Shown one piece after another: positions 1-10,222 of a stretch of 64,000 nucleotides of DNA; within the stretch, counting starts at the first letter, position 1, and each line of letters opens with the position of its first letter. The notes under the pieces were generated by a model. That model did not search any database. It had not been told where the DNA came from and saw nothing but the letters and a program-made list of their open reading frames with translations. This DNA comes from Axinella damicornis. Its lineage: Eukaryota; Porifera; Demospongiae; Axinellida; Axinellidae. The position numbers were made by a program, and so were the translations under genes. The stretch covers positions 4,807,646 through 4,871,645 of the forward strand of contig OZ007514.1 in assembly GCA_963931865.1 (NCBI GenBank), read 5' to 3'.

Positions 1-480
1 TCAGTGCAGCCTGTGCGTGTAGGTAGGTAAACAGATAACAGACAGATGGGACGGGGGCGAGTTTGGAGCTTAATGCCTACCACACGATGGGAGGAGGAGG
101 TGTCGAGCTTACTGATGTGATGATCAAGGGATTTTCTCCAAGCAATTGCTACACCCCCATGACCACGAAGATATCTAGGTCGGCAGTACAGAGCATCCTC
201 TTCTGCAGGAGGAGCCGAAGATAAAAATTTGAAGTCAGGGTGGAGAGCTTGGAGAGATTGCAGTTCATAAGACTGGAGCCAATGCTCGGAGATAGCAAAG
301 ACGTCGTGTTGACTAAGAAGATGATGGGTGTAGTAAGTGTTGGCTTTTAGGCCTCTGACATTGAGACATCCTACTTTAAGGTGTGGAGTCCCCGTGCCTG
401 TGGAGGATGTCCTAAGTAAATCAGTAACAGAGGCACGGGGGGGATGTGAAGAGGCTAGTCCTGGGGAGCAGGCCCCAGTG
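1..480 (-). CDS. non-LTR retrotransposon ORF2, N-terminal endonuclease part (cut by window edge)
   Basis: Reading the minus strand from about 480 down to 1 gives one open frame with the opening of an apurinic-like endonuclease of a CR1/L2/Jockey-type element. LNVRGLK is followed by HDVFAISEHWL (the E of the catalytic set), then GGVAIAWRK and VYLPTRTGC. In active elements this enzyme nicks the target DNA for target-primed reverse transcription. The frame overlaps the end of the PHD-finger ORF1 in a different phase: the ORF1 stop falls inside it. ORF2 would therefore need re-initiation or frameshifting. The RT domain lies beyond the window. No stop interrupts the visible part, so the copy may be young. 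Family is recognised by motif; the exact clade is not certain. Confidence 0.8.
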
Positions 481-2107
481 GGGGCCCTCCCAGGAGTGCC
501 GCTGCTTCCTCTAAAAAAGGTGCAGAAGAGACTGAAGGAACTGAGTTGGGTGCTGCAGGTGGGGGGTTACCCGTTGCATGAGCACCAAGAGGAGAGGAAT
601 GAGACTCTTGTGATACATGCAGAGGGTCTGAGTGGGGGGGTTGGTTGTCAGGGACTGAGGGAGGGAGGATAGTTGGTGTAGGAGATTGCGGAGCAGCAGT
701 GGTGGCGATGGGGTGCTGCCTTCTGAGAGAGCTTTGTAATGCCCAGTGTGTCTGGGCTTGAAGAGCAGGCCAAGCTGCCTCAATGGAGTACAAGGAGCTG
801 GGAGGGGCAATAATGGTGAACCACCATTTGCTTTTTCCATTTGACCGCCTAGAGGACTTCTTAACCACAACATTCTTGGAGTCTTCTTGGGGTAGCATGG
901 GGGAAATAGCCTTAAGAATCACGTCAGTTGTGCAATGCCACTGGGTACCCCATACAATACGAAAGGAGCCTGATGGAGAGGAAGGTATACCTGCGGCAGA
1001 TACTGCTGCCTGGGAGTTGGAAGTGTGATTCCCACTTTGAGTGGTGGGAAGGGTTGATTTGTGGGGAGGAGGGGCAGGGAAGCTGCCACGGGGAGGGTGG
1101 CTGTTTTGTGACTGGGCTCCCTTACGGCCTTTGGCGTTAGAGCTGGCAGGTTTTGTATTAGAGCTTGTTTTAGATTTCAGAATAGCAACTTCAGTTTTCA
1201 AATGATCATTTTGTTCTTCTAAGGCCAGGACCTGCAAGCGCAGGGATTTATTCTCTATTTTTAGGCGAACTTCAAGGTCTAGCACCCGTTGGAGAAGGGA
1301 GTCCACTTCAGCCTTAGAGGCATAAGGTTCTAGGGGTGCTGGGGGAGGTACTGGAGGTATAGTGCGGCAGATATCACAAGAGCCTCCCGCAGAACAAAGA
1401 CAGTGGTTAGTCAAAGGAACTACAACCTGAGGATTGCCCTCACCTGCACCGGAACTGGACTTAGCCTTGGGGACAGCAGGGGAGACTGATGTGGTAGCAG
1501 AGGGGGAGTTGGTATGAGAGGGGGCAGTAGAGGAGGAGGCATGGGTGGAGCTGGCCTTCTTGAGGTTCTTGGATGCTTTACTGATTTTTGTGTTAAGTGC
1601 ACGTTGCGTCGACTTCTTCTGCAGCGGGGGGTTGCAAAGATGGCATTTAAAAGCCGCCTTTTTCGCACTTCGGGCAGTGAGGCCAGCACAGTGAAGGTGT
1701 GACCAGGCACCGCAGGACTCACATTGGACCATGCCAGAGCCGTCGTCGGTGGTAGTGCCGCATTTGCAGTTTACATTTGAATTTATATTACAGCTGTGGA
1801 TATTGGTCCGCTCTCCAGGGAGACAGTCTCCGTCCTGCGAGTGACTGGACGGCACGCCATTGACAGTAGGCAGATGTTCATCTGGAGCAGAGACCTCTGC
1901 GGTAGTAGGCGTCGGAGAAGGGAGGGGCTGGGGCGGAGAGGAGACGGTGGAGGCGAGGGTGGGGGGCGGTGGTTCGGTTTCGAGGGAAGATGGGGCTGCA
2001 TTGTCCTGGGGACAGCTACGGGTTAGAATTCTGACCGGGGAGGACGGCAAGCCACTCGGCGACAGTTGGGATAGAGAGAAGACTCGCGACATTGCTTTCA
2101 CTTTCAA
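455..2107 (-). CDS. non-LTR retrotransposon ORF1 with PHD finger and coiled coil
   Basis: An uninterrupted 550-codon frame. Residues about 1-110 are Ser/Pro/Thr-rich. Residues about 114-158 hold a C4HC3 PHD-type zinc finger (CKCG, CESCGAW, HLHC, CHLC). A second Cys-rich patch (CLCSAGGSCDIC) lies near 235-248. A leucine-rich coiled coil follows at about 265-312, then a basic linker. A compact domain at about 380-460 (FRIVWGTQWHC to KWWFTIIAPP) could be an RRM-like nucleic-acid fold. PHD-bearing ORF1 proteins are known from CR1/L2-like elements, where they bind RNA and multimerise. The downstream frame is the matching endonuclease ORF2, which confirms the context. The first Met may be codon 1 or the Met at codon 6; I cannot decide. 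Confidence 0.82.
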   Translation of the reverse strand: MKVKAMSRVFSLSQLSPSGLPSSPVRILTRSCPQDNAAPSSLETEPPPPTLASTVSSPPQPLPSPTPTTAEVSAPDEHLPTVNGVPSSHSQDGDCLPGERTNIHSCNINSNVNCKCGTTTDDGSGMVQCESCGAWSHLHCAGLTARSAKKAAFKCHLCNPPLQKKSTQRALNTKISKASKNLKKASSTHASSSTAPSHTNSPSATTSVSPAVPKAKSSSGAGEGNPQVVVPLTNHCLCSAGGSCDICRTIPPVPPPAPLEPYASKAEVDSLLQRVLDLEVRLKIENKSLRLQVLALEEQNDHLKTEVAILKSKTSSNTKPASSNAKGRKGAQSQNSHPPRGSFPAPPPHKSTLPTTQSGNHTSNSQAAVSAAGIPSSPSGSFRIVWGTQWHCTTDVILKAISPMLPQEDSKNVVVKKSSRRSNGKSKWWFTIIAPPSSLYSIEAAWPALQAQTHWALQSSLRRQHPIATTAAPQSPTPTILPPSVPDNQPPHSDPLHVSQESHSSPLGAHATGNPPPAAPNSVPSVSSAPFLEEAAALLGGPPLGPAPQD

Positions 2108-2350
2108 TGTTCACTGTTCAATGTTCACAGCAGCTTGCTTTCAATTTCAATCCCAGCCTTGGCACGTGGTTCGTGTGTAGACACGTGTATTAATGACTCA
2201 TTGTATGGTGGCTGGGCTAGTTGGCATCAGGTTGGATGACTCTTCTAGAGGTCTCTCCCAACATGAAAAATATTCATAAAGACAGCTGCCAGAACAAGTA
2301 TATATATTGATGAGTAATGGGTTGGCTAATTGGCATAGCTAACAGGTTGC

Positions 2351-2963
2351 GAAAGCCGGAACGCGGAACGCGGAACGGAAGTAAAATGCGGGCTGCGTGC
2401 TTTCATCATTATTCACTGGACTGGACTCACCCAAAAATCTGTAAGATGCCATTTCAGTGTAGGACAGAAGCTAAGCATACTTATTTATTCACTAAACTTG
2501 CTTGCATAGCCTGCTTTCGTGTCTTCCCTCGAGTCGGTAGAGGTCAAAGGTCACGTGCATATTTAATGAGCTTCAATGAAAAGATTAGAAAAGCATTTAT
2601 TTACCGCAGACATCGAACTCCAGCCTTTTGCTGAAGCATAGAGAACAGAAAATAATATTCCACTATCATCCACGACTGACTGAAGCGCATTTTGCTGGAG
2701 CTCATTAAATATGCACGTGACCTTTGACCTCTACCGACTCGAGGGAAGACACGAAAGCAGGCTATGCAAGCAAGTTTAGTGAATAAATAAGTATGCTTAG
2801 CTTCTGTCCTACACTGAAAAGGCATCTTACAGATTTTTGGGTGAGTCCAGTCCAGTGAATAATGATGAAAGCACGCAGCCCGAATTTTACTTCCGTTCCG
2901 CGTTCCGTTCCGCGTTCCGTTCCGCGTTCCGCGTTCCGTTCCGCGTTCCGCGTTCCGGCTTTC
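2351..2963. mobile_element. foldback element with about 220-bp inverted arms
   Basis: The left arm (2351 to about 2572) is repeated almost exactly in reverse complement at about 2697-2963. Both ends begin GAAAGCCGGAACGCGGAACG and carry short runs of the GGAACGC word. The right arm has more GGAACGC units, so the terminal minisatellite has changed length. The unique centre is about 125 bases. Flanks read ACAGGTTGC on the left and ACAGGTACC on the right, a possible 9-bp target duplication with two mismatches. Open frames here are mirror images of one another and are not genes. Confidence 0.85.
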
Positions 2964-2973
2964 ACAGGTACCC

Positions 2974-3430
2974 GACCTCTTCTGGAGGTCACTGAACTCA
3001 AAAGTATTCAATGCTCATCCATGCAGCAGTATGTGGAGGTTGACAAAGTGTGGGTGGGCTAGTAGGTATCAGGTGGGTGTAAACAGTGCCTCTTCTGGTG
3101 GTCTCTATTACAATCAAAAATATTCATGCATGAAGACAGCTGCCAGAACAAGTGTATTGATGAGTCACGGGTTGGCTAATTGGCATAGCTAACAGGTTGG
3201 GTGGACCTCTTCTGGAGGTCACTGAACTCAAAAGTATTCAATGCTCATCCATGCAGCAGTATGTGGAGGTTGACAAAGTGTGGGTGGGCTAGTAGGTATC
3301 AGGTGGGTGTAAACAGTGCCTCTTCTGGTGGTCTCTATTACAATCAAAAATATTCATGCATGAAGACAGCTGCCAGAACAAGTGTATTGATGAGTCACGG
3401 GTTGGCTAATTGGCATAACAGGTTGGGTGG
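2974..3430. repeat. recent 230-bp tandem duplication inside the satellite
   Basis: The block starting at 2976 is repeated at 3206 with essentially no differences over about 200 bases. Older satellite units around it are far more diverged, so this is a recent duplication. Confidence 0.85.
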
Positions 3431-3659
3431 ACACAGTAGCTAGCTACCTCTTCTAGAGGTCTCTCAACACAAAAGTATTCAATGATTGCGCGGTTCTTGG
3501 TCGGCTGTCTTCGATATCAAGTGTGAACATGAAGTACTCAATGCTGGATCATCCAGGCTGCAGTATTTGGAGGTTGACAAGTGTATTATTGAGTCATTGG
3601 AGTGGGTGGGCTAATCGCTATCAGGTTGGGTGTAAACGGTGCCTCTTCTGCAGGTCTCT

Positions 3660-3754
3660 TAGCCTCGTACCCAGTCCCATGCCCAGCTTTTCATCACTTG
3701 CAGTACGGTACTGCAAATGACGGAAAGCTGGGCATAGGACTGGGAACAAGGCTA
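3660..3754. mobile_element. TAGCCTCGTTCCCAG-family MITE with 9-bp duplication
   Basis: A short hairpin element with ends TAGCCTCGTACCCAGTCC and its reverse complement. The inner palindrome contains the AGCTTTTC and TTGCAGTA words shared by other family members at 50959 and 51258. It is flanked on both sides by CAGGTCTCT, an exact 9-bp target-site duplication within the satellite unit. Confidence 0.85.
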
Positions 3755-4119
3755 CAGGTCTCTCTCAAAATGAGCTGCCAGAACAATTGAGTCATGAGTT
3801 GGCTAATTGGCATAACAGGTTAGGTGGACATAGTTACTGTAGCAACCTCTTCTGGAGGTCTCTCAACACCAAAGTTTTCAATGCTCATCCAGGCAGAGTA
3901 TTTCAAGGTTGACAAGTGTCTCTTCTGGAGGTCTCTCAACACAAAAGTATTCAATGCTCATCCAAGCAGCAGTACGTATTTGGAGTTTGACAAGTGTATT
4001 AATGAGTCATTGCATAATTGGTATCAGGTATCAGTACCTCTTCTGGAGGTCTCTGAAAATTATTACCCTGCATGTGCGTGCATGTGCGAAACAGGGTTAA
4101 GCAATCTGTTTGTCCGTCT

Positions 4120-5730
4120 GTCATCATCTCAGTCCAGTGAAAAAAAATCTCTTGAAGACCGGGTTAAACAATTGCTAATTCTATCAATAACTCCACAAAA
4201 AAATCTGTGTCTATGTACCTGATAGCTGCCAAAGCGCTTCTACTGTCTGTATACGCTATCTCCAGCTCTGTCTTATTGAACGATGGTAGGGTCCGCCATT
4301 TAATAAGGTCGGCCACTAAGAATATAGCTAGTCTCATGCCCAGCAGTCTATGTGTGCCCCAGCCGGTGGGCATGGACGTCTGGGCACGAGACTACTAGAC
4401 ACGCCTCGAGCATGTGTTCATACCAAAGAGCGTCCATGCCAATTGCTATGCAGTATGAAACTGAGAGATAGGCACACAGGGTAAGTATTCTATGAATACA
4501 CTCTAGTTCATGAAGATATGCAGCTGCATGTATTTGCGAGAATAAGCATATTGATGAGTCATGGGTTGCCTAATTTGCTTATCAGGTTCGGTTGACACAG
4601 TAGCTACTTCGTCTGGAGGTCTCTCAACACAAAAGTTCATCCAGACAGCATTTGGAGGTTGGCAAGTGTATTAATGAGTCATTGCATAGTGGGTGGGCTA
4701 ATTGGGGCGTAAACAGTGCCTTTTCTGAAGGTCACTCTCAACATGAAAATTATTCATGAGGACAGCTGCATGTAGCTATTTACCAGACCAAGTGTATTGA
4801 TGAGTTTTGGGTGGACACAGTAGCTACTTCTTCTGGAGGTCTCTTGCTCAACACAAGGTTTTCATTGTACATCCAGACAGCAGTAGTTGGAGCCTACCGA
4901 GGTTGACAAGTGCATTAAATAAGTTTGCTGCATAGTGGGTGAGACAATTGGTATCAGGTTGGGTTTAAGCAGGGCGTCTTCTGGAAGTCTCTCTCTAATT
5001 CATGAAGACATTCAGCTGCATGCGTTTGCCTGAACAGGTATATTGATGAGTGACTAATTGGGACAGAGCAGCTAGCTACCTCTTCTGGAAGTCTCTCAAC
5101 ACAAATTTAAAGTATTCAATGTTCATCCAGAGAGCATGCAGTATTGATACCATTTGCCTCTTCTGGAGGTCTCTCTATAAATGAAGAGAGCTGCATGTAT
5201 TTGCCAGAACAAGTGTATTGATGATGGGTTGGCTAATTGTATATCAGTTTGGGTGGAAGTAGTAGTTACTTCTTCTGGAGGTCCTTCAACACAAAAGAAT
5301 TCAATGTTCAGGTTGACAAGTGTATTAATGAGTCAGTGCATACTGCATGCATAGTGGGTGGGCTAATTGGTATCAGGTTGGGTGTGAATGGTGCCTCTTC
5401 TGGAGGTCCCTCCCAACCAGAAAATTATTCATGAAGATATGCGGCTACATGTATTTGCCAGAACAACTGCATTGATGAGGCCTGGGTTGGCCAATTGGTA
5501 GATCAGGTTGGTGGACACAATAGCTATAATGTTCAATCGGATCTCTTCAGATACAACCAACAGCAAAACACATGCAGCATGGCGATCGCAACCGAATTAC
5601 AACAACCACAGAATAACAGCACATGTGCACAATAAATCAGCATTACATTATAGCTTAATTACAAACTAATAAGCATGCATACACAGTACAAGCAATACAT
5701 GACATTCCTCCCTTCTTAGATAGGAAGAAG
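4120..5730. other. satellite-derived spacer without genes
   Basis: No credible coding region. The stretch is more satellite boxes, an inverted pair of short A/T-rich runs, and from about 5520 to 5730 unique-looking DNA with no recognised feature. Confidence 0.6.
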
Positions 5731-5944
5731 TCACAATGTTTTCTCAGTACTCACATGAAACACTCGGGACGACGGCGAACCCGAGATGGGTAACGTGGCT
5801 CTGTGGAAGGCCTGCTGTTCTGCATGGGAAGCAGACCTAAAGTTACAGTTTCTAGTGGAATAAGGAGAAGTAGCTATAATACAGTGACCTGGTGGAAAAC
5901 ATAAATTGCCACTTATCATTGTAGCTAAGTGATTCCTGCACAAC

Positions 5945-6290
5945 ATTCCAACATGCTAAGCTTCCTGGCTTTTATACGGATGTGACCAAGTAAAGTTGGA
6001 AGTAACCAGCACACCTAAATATCCATAGCTCTCCACTAGCTCCAGAACTCTGCCATTCAAGCACAGGCCTGTTGGTGGGAGAAGTGGTGGTCTCTTTCTG
6101 GCCATGCAGATGTTTTCATTTTGCGGGGTTTAAAGTCAGATGAACAGTGCTTATGCTTGCCTGAATTGCACCAATATCAGATTGTAAACTTGCATAGTCC
6201 TCAGTGCACCTGATTGGCTTAAAGAGAAGAATGTCATCGGCATTTTGGTCCCTTCAGACAAGTTAAAAGTTGTAACCTGGTTTGTATATA
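5945..6290 (-). pseudogene. reverse transcriptase fragment of a non-LTR element
   Basis: The minus strand encodes NADDILLFKPI, the RT active-site region (usual form YADD), then DIGAIQASIS, HLTLNPAK and, after a frame change, VESYGYLGVLVT, the typical 'YLGV' motif of CR1/Jockey-type RTs. The fragment is truncated at both ends and shifts frame. It sits between satellite boxes, so it is a dead insertion. Confidence 0.7.
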
Positions 6291-7009
6291 TGTCAAGAAA
6301 CCTCTTCTGGACGTCTCTCTACAACATGAAAATTATTCATGAAGATAGCTGTATATATTTGCCAGACAAGTGTATTGATGAATCATGGGTTGATTAATTG
6401 GTATCTCAGGTTGGTGGACACTGCACCTCTTCTGGAGGTCTCTCAACTCAATGTTCATCCAGACAGCAGCATTTAGAGGTTGACAAGTGTATTAATTAAT
6501 GAGTGGGTGGGCTAATTGGTATCAGGTTGGGTGCCTCTCCTGTAGGTAAAACAGTTAATAATTTTTGTGCTGGGAGAGACCTCCAGAAGTGGCACTGTTT
6601 ACACCCAACCTGATACCAATTAGCCACACTTGTCAACCTCCAAATACTGCTGTCTGGATGAACATTGAATGATTTTGCGTTGCATGATAGACCTCCTCAA
6701 GAGGTAGCTACTACATTCATCCAAACTGATAAGAGGGCGAATTTTTTTTTGGACGTACTTTCGACTTATTCTCTGGCAGATCCATCAACTAAGCATGCGC
6801 AAAAACCGTAACCCAACCCTAACCACACCCACAAAATGTGCAATTCGAACATGCAACCCTGTGCAAGCAAGGAGTTTGGCGCAGAGGAGTGTTTGATAGC
6901 TGAGACAGAAGGAGCTGGTATATATTTGCTGAATCCCCATCAACTTGGCCTGGACACCAAACTGAACTTGGAACCCCTCAACTACCTTGTCTTGGTAGTC
7001 ATTCATTTG

Positions 7010-7459
7010 CAGGGGCGGATCCAGGAAACATTTTAAGGGTGGGGCTATATCATCCGGCCACAGGCGAAGGTATTCAGTGCAGTGGTGAACAGAGGCGCGA
7101 AGCGCCGAAAGAAAGTTTTTTTCACCGTCATTTTCCAGTTGTACTAGATGGGCTCTGGTAGCACCTTCGTACTTTTGCACTGCACTCACTGCTTTCTGGT
7201 TTCCGTGTCGTCCGTGAATGTCTCACTCTCGACGTGGAAAGGTAAGTGTGACTAGTCGTGAAAGTCAGAGTCTTCGCCGTGCACGTAGCTACCGTGGTCT
7301 GAAGTGAGAACCGTTTTCGTTCCCAGCACGAGTTGACTCTGACTGTCACAAGCTGTTTACCGTTAGAAAAAGTCCAGCAGTGAGCTTCGTTTCAACTTGC
7401 TGCTGCTGCTGCCAACACTGTAAGTCGGGTCCACGTGTAAACAAGGGACGTAGTGGAAA

Positions 7460-7492
<33 letters not shown>

Positions 7493-7517
7493 CTCCCCCC
7501 CCCCGGATCCGCCCCTG
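7010..7517. mobile_element. CAGGGGCGGATCC-ended MITE with 5-bp duplication
   Basis: Termini are CAGGGGCGGATCC and its inverted copy GGATCCGCCCCTG. ATTTG lies directly outside both ends (7005-7009 and 7518-7522). Inside the right end is a G run of about 35 bases followed by a C run. CAGGG termini resemble hAT-type non-autonomous elements, but those normally make 8-bp duplications. Proline-rich frames across it come from the homopolymer. Confidence 0.8.
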
Positions 7518-7522
7518 ATTTG

Positions 7523-8120
7523 TACTACAAACATAGATAAGTAGTTTATTATCTATGCTACAAAGTACATGAATCGTGATGGTCCTCACAGGCTCAACAT
7601 AGAAGATGATCCAGAGAGGAGGCCATGCAGTGACATGCAATTGGGAGATTAGCATGCAGTGTGCATGAGCTCATTGTGGTGGTGCTGAATGAACTGGTTT
7701 CCCTCCAATCCTACGTATACGATGCAGGCCACCTCATAGCCAGGGTATAAACTCTACACTGCTGTTGCCCTAGCTCTAGCTATTCTGTTCTATGCACGAT
7801 GTGTTCATCCCATGCATGGATAATACTATATTATCCATGTCCCATGCAATTGGTCTGTGGGTGTGGCTATATGGTGGCACTGAGACCAACACTGAGCTCA
7901 CACTCATCCTGTACACATTCTGCACGGGGCATGAGCATGTGTCCCTCTAGGCTCCAAAGTTTAATGTTATAATTGCGTAGCCACACGTCTGTTAGCTCTG
8001 GTCTAACCCTCTCTTCTTCTTCTGACTCCACCATTTAATAGTATTCACTGCTTTGACCTTATCACAAAATGTAAACATTCGCTCGCTCAGCTACTTCGCC
8101 TACATTAGCGAGTCTGGCAC
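7523..8120. other. spacer
   Basis: I see no gene, tandem repeat or recognisable element here. Confidence 0.5.
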
Positions 8121-8312
8121 CCGGTGCAGCTTGTCCCCAATTGCGTGCACTGGACTTCATGCAGCTGCACCCCGATCGCGTCCACCTCAGCCGCTGATCC
8201 CCGATCGCGGCGAGGTTCGGAGGTTGTATAGTGCAGTGAGGTACACTAGTCCCCCCGAACATCCCACTTCCGTTACACACAGACAGACAGACGCACATTA
8301 AAAGCTTAATAA
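8120..8312. repeat. dispersed element carrying a 29-bp variable repeat (short copy)
   Basis: Contains about two units of a CCCGATCGCGTCCA-type repeat, then GAGGTTCGGAGGT, and ends in a CACACAGACAGACAG stretch followed by CATTAAAA. The same order is seen at 46200-46740 and, in part, 54001-54270, where the unit number differs. This is an interspersed family with an internal minisatellite. Its class is unknown. Confidence 0.6.
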
Positions 8313-8402
8313 TATTCAACAATGTGTGTTGGCTATGGAATGCGTTGTAAGTCAGAAGAGTACTGATCAGGCCACTCTTGAAATAACACGTGCTAGAAAG
8401 GG

Positions 8403-8410
8403 TATAAATA
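8403..8410 (+). promoter_or_regulatory. TATA box of the AIG1-like gene
   Basis: TATAAATA lies 72 bases before the start codon of the GTPase gene, with an E-box-like CACGTG about 15 bases further upstream. The position suits a short untranslated leader. Confidence 0.55.
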
Positions 8411-8481
8411 CGCTACATCTTTCTATCGGTATCGGTTTTTACTCACTGCTGTCGATAAAAGGGCTGTAATAGTAGCTCAAT

Positions 8482-9855
8482 ATGGAACGCATGACAGTAC
8501 TTATGATCGGATCAACTGGGCAAGGAAAAAGTACGCTGGGCAACTTTCTCGTCAATCCTGACGAAAAGCACATTTTCGCTGATGACGATCAAACATTCAG
8601 AACAGCTCGCAGTAACAAGCCTCAAACGCAAAACTGTTTGACTGCTTCTACGACTGTTTCAACACAGCTCTTCAATGGAGGAAAACTCTCACTGGATCTG
8701 AAGGTGATCGATACTCCTGGCTTAAACGAAGGTGCCGAAAAAGACCTTCATCACATGATTGATCTCGTTAAACATCTGCAAAGGATGGGAGAAGTTCGGG
8801 CTTGTGTTATGGTCATCAAATTCAACTCGAAGATCGACATGCAATACAAAGCTACAGTGCGGTACTACAGCAAGCTTTTGCCATTTATGTTCGAAAGAAA
8901 TGTAATCATTGTGATGACAGATTTTGCCACCGATCAAAAATCTATAAGGAAGCGACAACGGCAGCACGTTGATGTGGAGCAGCAGAAGAATAACACCATC
9001 AGGGAAATTGTTGAATGTGGGGGGTTGGGTTACGATCCTCCTGTATTCGCGATGGATTGCTTACCAGATGATGACGATGAGCGTGCGGTCAATCTGCAGG
9101 TACGTACAGCCTTGCTGGAGTATGTACATTTCCTACGCCCAGTCAAAGCAAAGAGCTTAAAGGTGGCTAAAACTGACTATGTTCGGGAAGAAGACAAGAA
9201 AAAAATCCAACATTTGGACGGCAAGGTACGCGGTTACAATGAAAGGCTTCAGGCCATAGAAGCAAAGGCCAAAGGAGCGCTTACAAAAATAGAGCAGCTG
9301 GAGAAAAGTGTAACAGGTCTCCAGGAAAAGCTGAAAAATCTGAAGGCGGAACGCGACGATAAGGACTCTAGTGAGGTAGTGGTAGCAAACAAGTGGTCCG
9401 TCAGCAAAGAGTGGAAAGTTTTTGAATGGCTCAGCGCGGAAATCGATCTTACGTCGAAGTGGGAAGTCACCGGAGTGAAAAAGTGGCATAATGGGTATTG
9501 TAAATGGGTGGGATTCAGTCGGTCGGGGAATAGAGTCACGGGAAGATTGGAAGGCAACTTCATGCGTGGATTGTATGCAGATGTGACCCTCGAAACCGAA
9601 AAGCGCTTCAAATACGGAACCGAAATTGTCCGCCTCAATCAAGAGATTGAGGATGCTGAGAAGCAAAAGGACGTCCTCAGCGGTGATCTCGCCAAAGTTC
9701 AATCAGATAACGAGGAATTTAGCGAGGAGATGAAATCGCTCCGAGGCTACATCGCTGAGAACAGGAAAATAATTGATGAAATTACCTCGAGCGATCCGAT
9801 GACAATCGAAGACGCACTTGCAAGACTACAGATATTGTCGAGTGCTGATAAATAA
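8482..9855 (+). CDS. AIG1/GIMAP-like GTPase with coiled-coil tail
   Basis: A single-exon 457-residue protein. Residues 10-17 form a perfect P-loop (GSTGQGKS, then TLGNFL). Residues 77-80 are the DTPG switch motif. VIIVMTDFAT near 141-150 occupies the G4 position, but the usual N/TKxD is altered. This is the AIG1-type GTP-binding fold, whose members form filaments on membranes in vertebrates and plants. After about 235 there is a coiled coil (235-298). A Trp-rich globular segment follows (about 302-372, with KWSVSKEWKVFEWL, KWEVTG, KWHNGYCKWVGF, RVTGRLEGNF). A second coiled coil spans about 378-435. No membrane segment is seen. The start is supported by the TATA box upstream and the short distance to the P-loop. 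The family call is confident; the cellular role is not known. Confidence 0.85.
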   Translation: MERMTVLMIGSTGQGKSTLGNFLVNPDEKHIFADDDQTFRTARSNKPQTQNCLTASTTVSTQLFNGGKLSLDLKVIDTPGLNEGAEKDLHHMIDLVKHLQRMGEVRACVMVIKFNSKIDMQYKATVRYYSKLLPFMFERNVIIVMTDFATDQKSIRKRQRQHVDVEQQKNNTIREIVECGGLGYDPPVFAMDCLPDDDDERAVNLQVRTALLEYVHFLRPVKAKSLKVAKTDYVREEDKKKIQHLDGKVRGYNERLQAIEAKAKGALTKIEQLEKSVTGLQEKLKNLKAERDDKDSSEVVVANKWSVSKEWKVFEWLSAEIDLTSKWEVTGVKKWHNGYCKWVGFSRSGNRVTGRLEGNFMRGLYADVTLETEKRFKYGTEIVRLNQEIEDAEKQKDVLSGDLAKVQSDNEEFSEEMKSLRGYIAENRKIIDEITSSDPMTIEDALARLQILSSADK

Positions 9856-9859
9856 CTGC

Positions 9860-10016
9860 CCTAGCTATAATAATAACATTGTAACTATTGCTGTGTGTGT
9901 TTGTCAATGAGATCCGCGTTATTGCTGTCTTGTAGGCCTACTCATTACCATGTGGCTCTCTTTAGACACCACGAGCTATTTACCATTTTGTACCATGGAT
10001 GATAGCTAATTATCAT
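9860..10016. other. 3' flank of the GTPase gene
   Basis: A/T-rich sequence after the stop codon. I see no clear AATAAA signal and no other feature. Confidence 0.4.
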
Positions 10017-10222
10017 AGACTCGGTAGAGTCTATATGTAGGGATAGAGCGGACACGCAATATGCTAATACAAAAAAATCTTTCGAAATCTCTCGAAAACT
10101 CGTATACGCCACTCCTCCTGCCCCAATATATATTTCCTGTATAGAGATTGGGGTTAGTGAGCCCCCCTGACCTTGACAGGGGTCACCTATCCCCCTTATT
10201 TACTTAATTAAAATTATAATAA

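Larger units (their letters stand above)
2200..6720. repeat. degenerate satellite / interspersed tandem repeat field
   Basis: The region is built from many diverged copies of two alternating boxes. One begins CCTCTTCTGGAGGTCTCTC and runs through AAAGTATTCAATGCTCATCC and TTGACAAGTGTATTAATGAG to ATCAGGTTGGGTGTAAACAG. The other runs through CATGAAAATTATTCATGAAG and GCCAGAACAAGTGTATTGAT to TTGGCTAATTGG. Boxes recur at about 2239, 2976, 3206, 3448, 3640, 3845, 3920, 4036, 4606, 4830, 5090, 5170, 5270, 5393, 6300 and 6426. Copies at 6565-6700 and 12302-12375 are inverted. No gene of host type is visible; inserted elements are listed separately. Confidence 0.85.

Noticed and set aside
9157..9702. 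181-codon minus-strand frame
   Set aside because: Shadow of the AIG1-like gene on the opposite strand.
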